The translations under genes and the position numbers were made by a program. Positions 1 through 9,181 of a stretch of DNA of 45,477 nucleotides are shown here, piece by piece. Below the pieces are notes generated by a model. That model saw nothing but the letters and a program-made list of their open reading frames with translations. It had not been told where the DNA came from and did not search any database. Location: positions 1 to 45,477 of the forward strand of contig NZ_CALJEM010000018.1 in NCBI RefSeq assembly GCF_938074695.1. The letters are read 5' to 3'. Source of the stretch: an uncultured Thermosynechococcus sp. (lineage in GTDB: Bacteria > Cyanobacteriota > Cyanobacteriia > Thermosynechococcales > Thermosynechococcaceae). Each line of letters begins with the position of its first letter. The stretch's first letter is position 1.

Positions 1-1
1 T

Positions 2-238
2 ACCACGAGCGCTTTCACCGGAGCCGCCCTGGCAGCTCAGGACGGGAGTGTCTCATGTGCTATGGAACGAGGCTATTTTAACATTTTGCCCTTCAATCTA
101 GTAGATCAGGCTACCACCCCATCCGAGAAATGTCCACCCTCAAAAGCTGCAAGCTGTATGATCCCAGATAACAACAGGGGTGATTTGCTCTCTGGCGGGC
201 TGGTTGTTCATGACACAGCCTTTATTAGCGCCACTTAA
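2..238 (+). other. Left-edge open frame, possible 3' end of a gene
   Basis: One forward frame stays open from the first bases of the window to a TAA at 236-238 (about 78 codons), with an internal ATG at 62. The peptide has no motif I recognise, and a second forward frame is also open from base 1 to a TAA at 79-81, so openness alone proves little. All three reverse frames are closed within about 80 bases. It could be the tail of a gene starting upstream, or simply the spacer beyond the leftward cpdA-like gene. No RNA gene was recognised here. Confidence 0.15.
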
Positions 239-250
239 ATTGAATCGGTA

Positions 251-1036
251 CTAATATCCTTTGGCGCTAAAGTCCAATGTGAGGGGAATCTCTACCCGCT
301 CAATGTGGGTGCGAAATGTGCCATCGGCGTATAACCACAGATGACGAAAACCCGGGCCAATGGGTTCAAGGGAAAATTCAGGGGCGCGAGGCAAAAACTG
401 GATACAGGTGGAAGGACAACCCAGATACGTTACCCCTTGCCGCTCTATGGCAAATTCCTGATGGATGTGACCAAAGAGAACAAGTTTTACCTGCGGATGG
501 CGATCGAGAACGGCAAACAGATGCTCAGGGTTCTGTAGGCGGCTACTGTCGAGCCAAGGGGCACCGGTCTTAAAGGGGGGATGGTGCAGAGCAATGAATG
601 TGGGGCGATCGCCGGTGCGACTCAAGGTCTCCTCTAGCCAATTTAGAATCTCAGGACTCAATTCACCATGAACTTTACCATCTGCTTGGGAGCTGAGGAG
701 CAGGCCTTGCCAAGTGCCAAGGGTAACCTGGCGATCGCCCCTCAGCGGCGGACGTTCAAGGGCTGGCAGCATTGCCCTTGGTTCATCATGATTGCCGGGA
801 ATCCAATATACAGGACAGGTGAAGTCCCCAAAGGCAGTGGCCAAACGGCCGTAGGTGGTGGCAACGGGTTCCTGGGCCAAGTCTCCCGTCAGCAGAAGGG
901 CATTGGGAAAATGAGGGCGAATTGCGTCTAAAACAGCAGCTAGGGACTGAGCTGTGGGCAGACCAAGGAGTCTGCCTTCCTCTGTGGCAAATAAATGTAA
1001 ATCTGATAGCTGGATCAGGTGAATGGGTTGATTCAT
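251..1036 (-). CDS. cpdA: CpdA-like 3',5'-cyclic-nucleotide phosphodiesterase
   Basis: This is a calcineurin-like metallophosphoesterase of 261 residues. The dinuclear-metal motifs are all present and in order: D12-x-H14, G51-D52, GNHD at 81-84, the HH pair at 151-152 and GHIH at 189-192. The overall length and the SDLHLF opening fit the CpdA/class III phosphodiesterase group, which hydrolyses cAMP; substrate choice is inferred and another phosphodiester is possible. A TTG 42 bases upstream (1078) would add 14 residues without motif, so the ATG at 1036 is preferred. It lies about 48 bases downstream of the EamA exporter gene on the same strand and may be cotranscribed with it. Confidence 0.82.
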   Translation of the reverse strand: MNQPIHLIQLSDLHLFATEEGRLLGLPTAQSLAAVLDAIRPHFPNALLLTGDLAQEPVATTYGRLATAFGDFTCPVYWIPGNHDEPRAMLPALERPPLRGDRQVTLGTWQGLLLSSQADGKVHGELSPEILNWLEETLSRTGDRPTFIALHHPPFKTGAPWLDSSRLQNPEHLFAVLDRHPQVKLVLFGHIHQEFAIERQGVTYLGCPSTCIQFLPRAPEFSLEPIGPGFRHLWLYADGTFRTHIERVEIPLTLDFSAKGY

Positions 1037-1084
1037 AAACTTGCTGGGGGCTGGTAACGCTGCGGCTCGGATACTCAAGCTATT

Positions 1085-2080
1085 TCATTTATCAACCACC
1101 TTAACGCTGACAGCCGTTGCCGATTCACGCAAGCGAGTGGGTAAGGGGAGTTTTTGCCACCACCGCCCAAGAGCTTGGCGCTGATTGATCATGTAAATGC
1201 TCATGAGGGTCAACCCCACTCCCACCAACTGAATTGGACTCAGGGTTTCGCCCAAAATCCAATGGCCAAAGGTGAGGGCAAAGACTGGTGTGAGAAACGT
1301 CAGGGCACTGAGACTGGTGAGGTTCCCCTTGGCAGCGAAATAGAAAAAGACACCGTAGGACAGCGCACTGCCAAAGAGGGTCGCATAGCCAAGATTGAGT
1401 ACATCGACCCAGTGTAGGGTTGTCCAAGGGGCGGGAGTATTGAGACTCGGCCAGAGCAATAGGGGTAGCCCCCCCAAGACCATGTGCCAGCCTGTAGCCA
1501 CCACGGGATCCGCATAGCGTGCCAAGGGACGCATGAGAATTGTCCCCACCGCCATCGAGAGGGCAGCCAATAGCATCCACAGTTCACCCCGCTGCCCCCA
1601 CTGTCCCCAGGGAATCCCTTGCCATGCGCTCGGTTCATGGAGCAAAGTCAATAGATCATCGCCTAGACCAATGCCACTAATGCCCAGTAAGCCAAGAAGT
1701 AGCCCCAGCCAACCCCAACCACCCACTCGCTCTTGATACAGCCAGCGAGACAGCAACGCCACCGCCAAGGGTTGGGAGTCAATCATGACAGACCCCAAGC
1801 CTGCCCCCGTTTTGGATAAGCCTGTGGCCAGAAACCCCTGAAATAAAAAACCATCCACAAGGGCAAATAGACTAATCCATCCCCAGGCCCGCAAACGATT
1901 GGGTTGGGGTTTACCAAGGGCGATCGCCACTGCTAAAACCAGAAGACCTGCGGGCACAAGGCGCACACCGGCAACCCACAGCGGCGAGGTGTGGGGCATC
2001 ACCTCTTTCATCGCCACCATGGCAGTGCCCCAAAAGAAAAAGGGAGAGATTAAAATCAAACGTTGCCAGAGTGCGGTCAC
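1085..2080 (-). CDS. EamA/DMT-family permease (10 TM)
   Basis: The product is a strongly hydrophobic protein with about ten membrane segments in two similar halves, typical of the drug/metabolite transporter superfamily (EamA, RhaT-like). The early segment FFFWGTAMVAMKEVMP is characteristic of cyanobacterial members. The substrate cannot be told; relatives export amino acids or metabolites. A TTG at 2182 would give 365 residues, but a good leftward promoter lies at 2135-2162, inside that extension, so I chose the GTG at 2080 (331 residues), which starts just before the first membrane segment. No strong Shine-Dalgarno sequence supports either start. The cpdA-like gene follows on the same strand. 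Confidence 0.8.
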   Translation of the reverse strand: MTALWQRLILISPFFFWGTAMVAMKEVMPHTSPLWVAGVRLVPAGLLVLAVAIALGKPQPNRLRAWGWISLFALVDGFLFQGFLATGLSKTGAGLGSVMIDSQPLAVALLSRWLYQERVGGWGWLGLLLGLLGISGIGLGDDLLTLLHEPSAWQGIPWGQWGQRGELWMLLAALSMAVGTILMRPLARYADPVVATGWHMVLGGLPLLLWPSLNTPAPWTTLHWVDVLNLGYATLFGSALSYGVFFYFAAKGNLTSLSALTFLTPVFALTFGHWILGETLSPIQLVGVGLTLMSIYMINQRQALGRWWQKLPLPTRLRESATAVSVKVVDK

Positions 2081-2134
2081 AGGCGCTGCAAAATCAGGAG
2101 AAATGTTAAGGATTATTGCGATTCGTATCCTTAA

Positions 2135-2162
2135 ATTATAATCCTGCCGTGGAAAACGGCAA
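2135..2162 (-). promoter_or_regulatory. Leftward sigma70-type promoter for the EamA gene
   Basis: Read on the minus strand there is a -35-like TTGCCG (2157-2162), a 16-base spacer and a perfect -10 TATAAT (2135-2140). This predicts a transcript start near 2128, giving a leader of about 48 bases before the GTG at 2080. A 6-bp inverted repeat (TGCCGT at 2145-2150, ACGGCA at 2156-2161) sits in the spacer and -35 box. Confidence 0.6.
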
Positions 2163-2265
2163 CTTGAGGAGGGAATTGCCAAGTTGATTTGCTATAACAA
2201 GTTCTAACGACTTCCCTAGCCTCCTAAGGGAACTCCAGGCAGTGGGTGAGGAGCCGCAGCAGGAA

Positions 2266-4137
2266 ATGAAAGTACTAGAGGTTTGGCAACGGTGGTGCCG
2301 GCGGTTTCCTAAGTCAGGGGAGCTGGCGATCGCCCCTAGGGGGACAACGGCCCCTGAATCCCTGCCCGCCCGTTGGCAAACTTACTGCCAACGACTTATG
2401 GCATATGAGGGGTGGCCTTGGCTCATCCCCTTTTTAATCTCCGGGGCAACCCTGATGACTGCCACTGTTTGGCTATTGGTTTTACCCCCCTTGCCCGATT
2501 GTCGTCACCCCGGCCTGATCATGAGCGATGGCGATCGCCTCTACTGTGCCGATCAAGCCGCCCTCCACGGCAACTTACCCTCTCTTGCTCACGCAATTGA
2601 AACCGTCAGTCAATGGCCGGAAGATCACCCCCTCTTTCCCCAAGCTAAGCGGCGTGTGGACGAGTGGTCAGCTGCCCTATTGGTGATTGCCCGTCAACAG
2701 TTGAGCCAAGGCAATATTGACCTAGCCACCCTGCTTTTGAAAAAGATCCCCACCATGGCAGCGGGCTACTCCCAAGCCCAAGAGCTACTGACCGCAACCA
2801 ACGCGGGAGAAGGGGGGAACTTATTGGCCACGGCCGAGGCGGCGCTGCGCCAGCAGGATTGGGGATTGGCATTACTGCAGGTGAAGTTGATGAACCAACT
2901 GGGCACCGATTATTGGCGCGAACAGGCACAAAAGCTCTTAGTGCGCATCTCCCAAGAACAGGATGCGTGGGTACAACTGGTGCAGGCACGGGATTTGGCG
3001 GCTTGGTTAACGGCCAATGAACTAGCAGAGGCGGTGATGCTGGCCCTAAAAATTCCCCCCCAGGCGGTTGTCTATTCCCAAGCCCAGGCGGATATTCGCC
3101 GTTGGATTCCCGAAGTGTTTACCTATGCAGAGGAACGCTTGGCGGCAGGCGATCGCGAGGGCGCCTTAGCCCTTATCGAGAAAATTGCCCCAGCTCTCGA
3201 TGTTTCCTACCACAATCGCCCGATTGTGATCTTGGGTCAGGCCAAAGCGCTTGCAGCCAAGGGCACAGTTTTGGGCTACTGGGAGGCGATCGCCCGTGGG
3301 CAGCAAATTCCCAGCACCGATCCATTCTATGGAGCAGCTCAAACTTACCTCAAGACATGGCAGCAACAGTTACGTAACCAGCAGCATCTTCAGTGGGCGT
3401 CGTGGCTTGCTAGTTCCCGCCTACGCTGGGGGTATGCATTGGCTATTGCTCAAGCTCGACAGGTGCCCCTTGGTCAGCCAGAACGGGGTCAAGCCCAGGG
3501 TTTAATTGCTCTTTGGCAGCGGGATCTGCGCACAATTGATGAACAACCCCTGCTCCATGGAGCCATTGCCCTTGCCCAGCAGAAGGAGTATCGAGCCGCC
3601 TTGACAGTTTTGAACCACTTCCCGCCTAATGCCGTGTTAGCCAGAGTTGTTGCTAACTACCGTGACGATTGGCAAGCCAAACTAGAAGAAATCGAGGATC
3701 GTCCCATTTTGGATCGAGCCATTCGTTTGGCACAGCAAGGCAAACTTGAGGAAGCCATCCAAACCGCTGAGCAAATTGGTCGCGATCGCGCCCTCTACCG
3801 TGAAGCCTTGAATAAAATTTGGCAATGGGATTACGAACTGAGCCTGCGTCAACGGCAGCAAGTGCCCCCCCCAACCCCCTGGTGGGAAAGCGCCCCCCCT
3901 GCCCCCAAACGTCCCTTTGAACGCGCCGCCGAGCCAGAATCAATTTCCCCAGCAACACCGACGCCAGAGGTCACCACCCCTGCACCCACACCGGCAGCCT
4001 CTTCCACATCTACGCCAACCCCTGAGACCACGATTGCTCCCGCCAGTCCTTCACCAACCCCCGAAGCCACTGCTGTCCCTATGCCGATACCTGTTCAACC
4101 CCCTCTAGCGGAACCTGCACCAACGGCTACCCCTTAG
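2266..4137 (+). CDS. Membrane-anchored repeat protein with Pro/Thr-rich tail
   Basis: I recognise this only as a conserved-type cyanobacterial protein of unknown function. The 623-residue product has a short N-terminal cytoplasmic part, one membrane segment at about 51-75, a long helical region of TPR/Sel1-like repeats rich in Ala, Gln and Leu (about 85-540), and a C-terminal tail of about 75 residues made largely of Pro, Thr and Ala with repeated TPTPE-type units. One membrane anchor followed by helical repeats suggests a scaffold facing the periplasm or lumen. ATG 2266 is chosen over GTG 2242 because GAGGAG stands about 11 bases before it. A -10-like TATAAC lies at 2193-2198. proS follows after 60 bases. 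Confidence 0.75.
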   Translation: MKVLEVWQRWCRRFPKSGELAIAPRGTTAPESLPARWQTYCQRLMAYEGWPWLIPFLISGATLMTATVWLLVLPPLPDCRHPGLIMSDGDRLYCADQAALHGNLPSLAHAIETVSQWPEDHPLFPQAKRRVDEWSAALLVIARQQLSQGNIDLATLLLKKIPTMAAGYSQAQELLTATNAGEGGNLLATAEAALRQQDWGLALLQVKLMNQLGTDYWREQAQKLLVRISQEQDAWVQLVQARDLAAWLTANELAEAVMLALKIPPQAVVYSQAQADIRRWIPEVFTYAEERLAAGDREGALALIEKIAPALDVSYHNRPIVILGQAKALAAKGTVLGYWEAIARGQQIPSTDPFYGAAQTYLKTWQQQLRNQQHLQWASWLASSRLRWGYALAIAQARQVPLGQPERGQAQGLIALWQRDLRTIDEQPLLHGAIALAQQKEYRAALTVLNHFPPNAVLARVVANYRDDWQAKLEEIEDRPILDRAIRLAQQGKLEEAIQTAEQIGRDRALYREALNKIWQWDYELSLRQRQQVPPPTPWWESAPPAPKRPFERAAEPESISPATPTPEVTTPAPTPAASSTSTPTPETTIAPASPSPTPEATAVPMPIPVQPPLAEPAPTATP

Positions 4138-4197
4138 CGATCGCTGGTCATCGTAAATCGTAAAATAGAGGCTCTGTGCAGTATCGGTAGCCCAGCT

Positions 4198-6006
4198 ATG
4201 CGCCTCTCGCAAATGCTTTTTGTTACGCTCCGCGATGATCCGGCGGAAGCAGAAATTCCCAGCCACAAACTATTGCTGCGGGCAGGATACATTCGACGGA
4301 TTGCCAGTGGCATCTATAGCTACCTGCCCTTGATGTGGCGAGTGCTGCAAAAAGTCAGCGCCATTGTCCGTGAGGAAATGAACCGCACGGGTGCCTTGGA
4401 ATGTTTGCTGCCGCAGTTGCAACCCGCTGAGCTGTGGCAAGAGTCTGGGCGCTGGGATACCTATACCAAGGCTGAGGGGATTATGTTTTCCTTGACGGAT
4501 CGTAGCCAGCGACAGCTAGGACTGGGCCCTACCCATGAAGAGGTCATCACCACCCTTGCCAAGGACTTAATCCGCTCCTATCGGCAGTTGCCCGTTCACC
4601 TATACCAGATCCAAACAAAATTCCGCGATGAGATTCGACCGCGATTTGGGCTAATGCGGGGACGCGAATTCATTATGAAGGATGGCTACTCCTTCCATGC
4701 TGATGTGGCCAGCCTCAAGGAGACCTATCAGGTAATGTACGACACCTACAGCCGGATTCTCCACCGCTGTGGCCTGACCTTTCGCGTCGTAGAGGCAGAT
4801 TCGGGTGCGATTGGCGGTTCAGCCTCCCATGAGTTTATGGTACTGGCCGCTAGCGGCGAGGATGAGGTGCTCTATACAGCTGACGGTCAATACGCTGCCA
4901 ATGTGGAAAAGGCGGTGTCCCTGCCTCCAGATCCGCTGCCTACAACTTACAAAAAGGTGACAACGCTGGAGACTCCCAATGCGGCAACCATTGATGCCCT
5001 CGTTGAACAGTTGCAGTGCCATCCCAGCCAAATTGTGAAAAATGTCCTCTATCGAGCGGTTTTTGATAACGGCCGGGTTGGTCTGGTGTTGGTGAGTATT
5101 CGCGGCGATCAAGAGGTGAACAGCGTCAAGTTGCACAACACTCTCACTTCCCTTGCCCCCAATTACGGCGCAACAAAATTGCTGGATCTGCGGCTGGCGG
5201 AGGCCGATACGGCCCAAGAGTGGGCAGCAACTCCCATTCCCTTTGGTTACATTGGCCCCGATCTAGAGGATGCCGTTATTAAAGCCGATCCCCAAATTAT
5301 TCCGCGGTGGATTCGCATTGCCGATCACAGTGTAACGGAGTTGCAGCGATTTATTACGGGAGCCAATCGCGATCAGCAGCATCGGGTGGGGGTGAACTGG
5401 GGCAAAGCCTGTCCCCTGCCGGCAATTGTGGCGGATGTGCGCAAAGCCCAAGCGGGCGATCGCGCCTGTCACGATCCCAACCAGTACCTAGAAAGTGCGC
5501 GGGGGATTGAAATTGGTCATATTTTTCAATTGGGCACCAAGTATTCTCAGGCAATGCAGGCCACCTACACCAATGAACAGGGGGAAAATGTGCCGCTGGT
5601 CATGGGTTGCTATGGTATTGGGGTTTCCCGCTTGGCACAGGCGGCGGTGGAGCAGCACCACGACGCCCAAGGGATTATTTGGCCGTTGGCGATCGCCCCC
5701 TATCAAGTGATCATTGTCGTGCCCAACATTGAGGACAGCCAGCAACTGCAGGTGGCCACTGACCTCTACGAACGGCTTCAAGCAGCAGGCATTGAGGTGC
5801 TCCTCGACGATCGCGATGAACGGGCAGGGGTGAAATTCAAAGATGCGGATTTGATTGGCATTCCCTACCGACTGGTAACGGGGCGGGCGATCGCCAATGG
5901 GGAAGTGGAACTGGTGATTCGCGCAACAGGGGAGAAAATCAACCTCCCCTTAACCGAGGTGGTTCGTTATCTTAAGAAGGAGATCACTCAGCAGTTGGCC
6001 CAATGA
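4198..6006 (+). CDS. proS: Prolyl-tRNA synthetase
   Basis: This class II aminoacyl-tRNA synthetase charges tRNA-Pro. The 602 residues match the bacterial ProS layout: motif 1 region near residues 40-80, GPTHEE at about 111, motif 2 with [17 protein letters not shown] at about 143-159, an inserted YbaK-like editing domain (roughly 225-400), motif 3 with the [11 protein letters not shown] segment at about 470, and a C-terminal anticodon-binding domain. Length and motif order are as expected, with nothing missing. The ATG at 4198 starts directly with the conserved RLSQMLF opening. The TGA stop overlaps the start of the next gene (ATGA), so at least the next two genes are probably translationally coupled to it. 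Confidence 0.97.
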   Translation: MRLSQMLFVTLRDDPAEAEIPSHKLLLRAGYIRRIASGIYSYLPLMWRVLQKVSAIVREEMNRTGALECLLPQLQPAELWQESGRWDTYTKAEGIMFSLTDRSQRQLGLGPTHEEVITTLAKDLIRSYRQLPVHLYQIQTKFRDEIRPRFGLMRGREFIMKDGYSFHADVASLKETYQVMYDTYSRILHRCGLTFRVVEADSGAIGGSASHEFMVLAASGEDEVLYTADGQYAANVEKAVSLPPDPLPTTYKKVTTLETPNAATIDALVEQLQCHPSQIVKNVLYRAVFDNGRVGLVLVSIRGDQEVNSVKLHNTLTSLAPNYGATKLLDLRLAEADTAQEWAATPIPFGYIGPDLEDAVIKADPQIIPRWIRIADHSVTELQRFITGANRDQQHRVGVNWGKACPLPAIVADVRKAQAGDRACHDPNQYLESARGIEIGHIFQLGTKYSQAMQATYTNEQGENVPLVMGCYGIGVSRLAQAAVEQHHDAQGIIWPLAIAPYQVIIVVPNIEDSQQLQVATDLYERLQAAGIEVLLDDRDERAGVKFKDADLIGIPYRLVTGRAIANGEVELVIRATGEKINLPLTEVVRYLKKEITQQLAQ

Positions 6007-6632
6007 TTCTCAATCCCCAACAGCGCACAAAATTAGATAGTCGTAGCGATGATCTCTTCTATGCGCTGCCCCGCTTTGTGACCCACGTGGATGATTTCTT
6101 TCTGGCGCGTCTGACGGATCTCTACCGCCAGTACCTGCAGCCGCAGATGCGGGTCTTGGATCTCATGAGTAGCTGGGTCTCCCATCTGCCGCCAGAGGTT
6201 TCTTTTAAGGAAGTGGTGGGTCATGGGATGAATGCAGCGGAGTTAGCCCGTAACCCGCGACTGGATCGTTACTTTGTGCAAGACTTAAATAAAGAACTGG
6301 CTTTGCCCCTAGAGGATGCCAGCTTTGATGCCGTACTAATCGCAGTGTCTGTACAGTATCTGCAATACCCAGAGGCCATCTTCACAGAAATTGCCCGTAT
6401 CCTTCAGCCCCAAGGCATCGTTATTGTCAGCTTCTCGAATCGGATGTTTTTTGAAAAGGCAATTCAGGCTTGGCGAGACGCAACCGAGGGCGATCGCGTA
6501 CAGCTAGTGCAAGCCTACATTAACAGCATTCCCGCCCTGAAGGTGATTGACACCCATCTACCCTCCCCTTGGTCTTGGTTGGGCTTCGGCGATCCCTTTT
6601 ACGCCGTCGTTGGTCAAAAGCAATCAGTCTGA
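6003..6632 (+). CDS. Class I SAM-dependent methyltransferase-like protein
   Basis: The 209-residue product resembles type 11 methyltransferases. The motif I region RVLDLMSSW (about 50-58) replaces the usual glycine-rich E/DxGxGxG with Asp-Leu-Met-Ser-Ser, a pattern I associate with a cyanobacterial/plastid subgroup; the segment [17 protein letters not shown] (107-123) fits motifs II and III, followed by [15 protein letters not shown]. The atypical motif I leaves SAM binding and activity uncertain, and no substrate can be named. Its start overlaps the proS stop by four bases, and its stop overlaps the next ATG by one base. Confidence 0.8.
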   Translation: MILNPQQRTKLDSRSDDLFYALPRFVTHVDDFFLARLTDLYRQYLQPQMRVLDLMSSWVSHLPPEVSFKEVVGHGMNAAELARNPRLDRYFVQDLNKELALPLEDASFDAVLIAVSVQYLQYPEAIFTEIARILQPQGIVIVSFSNRMFFEKAIQAWRDATEGDRVQLVQAYINSIPALKVIDTHLPSPWSWLGFGDPFYAVVGQKQSV

Positions 6633-7216
6633 TGGTCAGAGGTGGAGTCTATGAGCAGTTTCGCGGTGCTCTGCTAGGACTCCTATGGGGCGTGGCTCAG
6701 GAGGAGGCTAATCTAGCACAAACCCTGCCGCAGCAATGGCTGCTCCGCAACCAAGGGAATTGGTGCCTACAGCTTCCCCAACTGCTAGCCTCCTGGGATC
6801 AACCCCTGGTGTCGGTGGCAAAGGAGTTGCAGGACATCCAAACCCTGCTCCATGAATACCTAGACGCCGCCTGGGCAGCTGAACCTTTATCTGTTCCCGC
6901 CGAAAGAGGGGAGATTCTCCGCTACGCCTTGGCGATCGCCCCTTGGGATTTAGAATTAGCTCATCAAATTGTCAGCCGACAGCAACCGAGCGCCGGTCTT
7001 CTTTTAAGCTGTCTTTTTGGGGCCTATTGGGGGGCATTGGCCTTACCCCTTAGCGCTTGGCAGCATTGGACCCCCACCGTGGCCGAAGTTCTGGGAAATG
7101 TGATGGCTCAATGGACAGGGGGCATCGGCAACGAACTCCCGCTTGCTCCCAAGGCTGGGCTAAAAAAAAGACTAAAAAACCAGAGAAGTGGCTGCACTTG
7201 GTACACAGCGTTCTAA
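6632..7216 (+). CDS. ADP-ribosylglycohydrolase-like protein, degenerate
   Basis: This 194-residue protein opens with [14 protein letters not shown] and ends with a [21 protein letters not shown] segment. Both resemble the first and last helices of the ADP-ribosylglycohydrolase (DraG-like) fold, but the aspartate pairs that bind magnesium in that family are not evident, so enzymatic activity is doubtful. The ATG overlaps the stop of the methyltransferase-like gene (TGATG). The last 19 codons include a run of eight A residues (7162-7169), and the gene overlaps the convergent murA gene by 45 bases, so the true C-terminus could differ if the run is misread or slippery. Confidence 0.6.
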   Translation: MVRGGVYEQFRGALLGLLWGVAQEEANLAQTLPQQWLLRNQGNWCLQLPQLLASWDQPLVSVAKELQDIQTLLHEYLDAAWAAEPLSVPAERGEILRYALAIAPWDLELAHQIVSRQQPSAGLLLSCLFGAYWGALALPLSAWQHWTPTVAEVLGNVMAQWTGGIGNELPLAPKAGLKKRLKNQRSGCTWYTAF

Positions 7217-8491
7217 CCGTGCGCCCAACCCCCGCAACTTGGCTTCGATTTGCCAGTAGCCGCGATCCAAATGCTGTAAGCCATAGACATGGGTTTCTCC
7301 GTGAGCCGCCAGTCCGGCAACCACCAAAGCCGCTGTGGCGCGTAAATCGGTACCCGTCACGGGTGCACCGGAAAGATGGGGGACTCCCCGAATCACGGCG
7401 TGATTGCCCTTGACGCGGATATCAGCACCCATGCGATTCAGCTCAGCCACATGGCCAAAGCGATTTTCAAACACCGTTTCGCTGACTAAACTATTTCCTT
7501 CACTGATGGCCAGCAACGTCATCATTAGAGCTTGCATATCCGTGGGAAAGCCGGGGTAGGGGAGCGTTTCAATGTCCGTGGCACGGTAGCGCTGGGCAGG
7601 GGTAAAGCGCACACGGGTGGGATCGGGAAATTCAACCGTCGCTCCTATTTCTGCGAGTTTGGCAATGACGGGAGTTAGGTGACCGGGAATCACGGGTGCA
7701 AGGGTAATGGCCGAGCGAGTCACCGCAGCCGCCAGAAGAAAGGTACCGGCCTCGATGCGATCGGGAATAATTTCATATTCGGTGCCGTGGAGGCGATCAA
7801 CCCCCACAATCGTGATTGAATTGGTGCCTGCGCCGTAGATTTTTGCCCCCATGGCGATACAAAAGTTCGCCAAATCCACCACTTCCGGTTCTTGGGCGGC
7901 ATTTTCAATCGTGGTTTCCCCCTCGGCAAGGGTGGCGGCCATCATCAGGGTTTCCGTTGCGCCGACACTCGGATAGTCCAAATAAATTCGCGTTCCCTTG
8001 AGTTTGGCGGCACTGGCGGTGACAACACCGTGATCGATCGTCACTTCGGCACCCATTGCCTGCAGACCACGCACATGCAGTTCCACCGGACGGGCACCAA
8101 TGGCGCACCCTCCCGGCAAGGGGACGCGGGCAACACCCAACCGTGCCACCAGAGGGCCGATGGTAAAGAAACTCGCCCGCAATTGGCTGACCAAGCTGTA
8201 GGGGGGATCATTGGCATTTAAGTCCGTGGCATCTATGGCGATCGCTTCACTACCGAGGCGTTGTACCTTCACCCCCAGTGCTTGTAAAATTTCCGCTAGG
8301 CGGCGAATATCAGCTAAGTCAGGTACTGCTCGAAGAATAGTTGTGTCGGCCGCTAAGAGTGCCCCTGCCATTAACACCAGGGCTGAATTCTTGGCTCCAC
8401 TAATCCTCACCTCGCCCGATAACCGATAGCCCCCCTGAATCTTGAGGTGTGCCTGTTCTGTGGTCAGCGGTATTGCGGTCGAGGTTAGCAT
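7172..8491 (-). CDS. murA: UDP-N-acetylglucosamine 1-carboxyvinyltransferase
   Basis: MurA adds enolpyruvate from PEP to UDP-GlcNAc, the first committed step of peptidoglycan synthesis, in the cytoplasm. The 439-residue product has the SGAKN motif (31-35) with the conserved Lys34-Asn35 pair, the catalytic Cys129 in the loop [15 protein letters not shown], and the DRIEAGTF and GFPTDMQ segments typical of the family. Length is normal. It is transcribed alone and leftward, tail to tail with the ADP-ribosylglycohydrolase-like gene and head to head with the coiled-coil gene starting at 8587. Confidence 0.97.
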   Translation of the reverse strand: MLTSTAIPLTTEQAHLKIQGGYRLSGEVRISGAKNSALVLMAGALLAADTTILRAVPDLADIRRLAEILQALGVKVQRLGSEAIAIDATDLNANDPPYSLVSQLRASFFTIGPLVARLGVARVPLPGGCAIGARPVELHVRGLQAMGAEVTIDHGVVTASAAKLKGTRIYLDYPSVGATETLMMAATLAEGETTIENAAQEPEVVDLANFCIAMGAKIYGAGTNSITIVGVDRLHGTEYEIIPDRIEAGTFLLAAAVTRSAITLAPVIPGHLTPVIAKLAEIGATVEFPDPTRVRFTPAQRYRATDIETLPYPGFPTDMQALMMTLLAISEGNSLVSETVFENRFGHVAELNRMGADIRVKGNHAVIRGVPHLSGAPVTGTDLRATAALVVAGLAAHGETHVYGLQHLDRGYWQIEAKLRGLGARLERCVPSAATSLVF

Positions 8492-8586
8492 TTTTCACTC
8501 TCACAGCCAAAAGAATTCCAAGCGATTATAGCCGATCAGTGCGAATTTTATGCAAAGATGAATCCTGTGAATGACTTAGTTATTTG

Positions 8587-9018
8587 ATGGAACACCAAAA
8601 TCTCAGCGACTTACTGCGGCAAGAGGTTGCCAAGCAGAGTCAAACCGCTGGCAAGCGGAGTCGTCAGCAGCCCACTAAAGCGGAACTTGCGCAAGAAGTG
8701 GCGACCCTCAAGGCAGCGTTGGCAGCCGCAGAAGCTGAGAAAACTGCTCAGAACATCCAGATAGAGCAATTGCAACAGGAAGTGCAAACGTGGCGCGATC
8801 GCGCCCAAGCTCTCGACACAGCGCTTCAGGAACTCCGCGCTCGCCATCGGGCGCTAGAAGCCGAATTTGAAGAGGCCAAACAAGTCATTCGTCAACTGAG
8901 TGCACCTCAGCCCTACCGTTTTGAGGATGTGGGATTTAAGCCCCTTGTCAATGAAATTCCTACCCCCAATCCCAACGCTTCTCACCTTGGGGATGCGGAA
9001 ATTGGTTGGTTTGATTAG
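8587..9018 (+). CDS. Coiled-coil hypothetical protein
   Basis: The function is unknown. The 143 residues contain a charged N-terminus, a strong predicted coiled coil at about 30-105 (heptad-rich Ala, Glu, Gln and Leu) and a less helical C-terminal end (YRFEDVGFKPLVNEIPTP) that looks conserved rather than random. There is no signal peptide or membrane segment. ATG 8587 is preferred to the overlapping TTG 8584. It is divergent from murA, with about 95 bases between the starts. Confidence 0.65.
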   Translation: MEHQNLSDLLRQEVAKQSQTAGKRSRQQPTKAELAQEVATLKAALAAAEAEKTAQNIQIEQLQQEVQTWRDRAQALDTALQELRARHRALEAEFEEAKQVIRQLSAPQPYRFEDVGFKPLVNEIPTPNPNASHLGDAEIGWFD

Positions 9019-9181
9019 GGATTGTCCAAAAGCTAAGGGCATACTTTGAGAAGATTAAAAAAATGTAAAGGAAGATAAATCAATTATTAAAATTCCCGCA
9101 GCAGTAGTCTAATGTACATTTCACAAATCTGTATTAGCCTTAAGTTAAATTATTTCCGATTCCTTCAGAGTCACAGGTTGC

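Noticed and set aside
1-250. Group II intron or IS end at the left edge
   Set aside because: Considered because Thermosynechococcus carries many group II introns, but no domain V-like hairpin, terminal inverted repeat or reverse-transcriptase/transposase motif is visible.
3849-4070. Leftward Gly/Val-rich frame opposite the Pro/Thr-rich tail
   Set aside because: It is the antisense reading of the proline-rich repeats.
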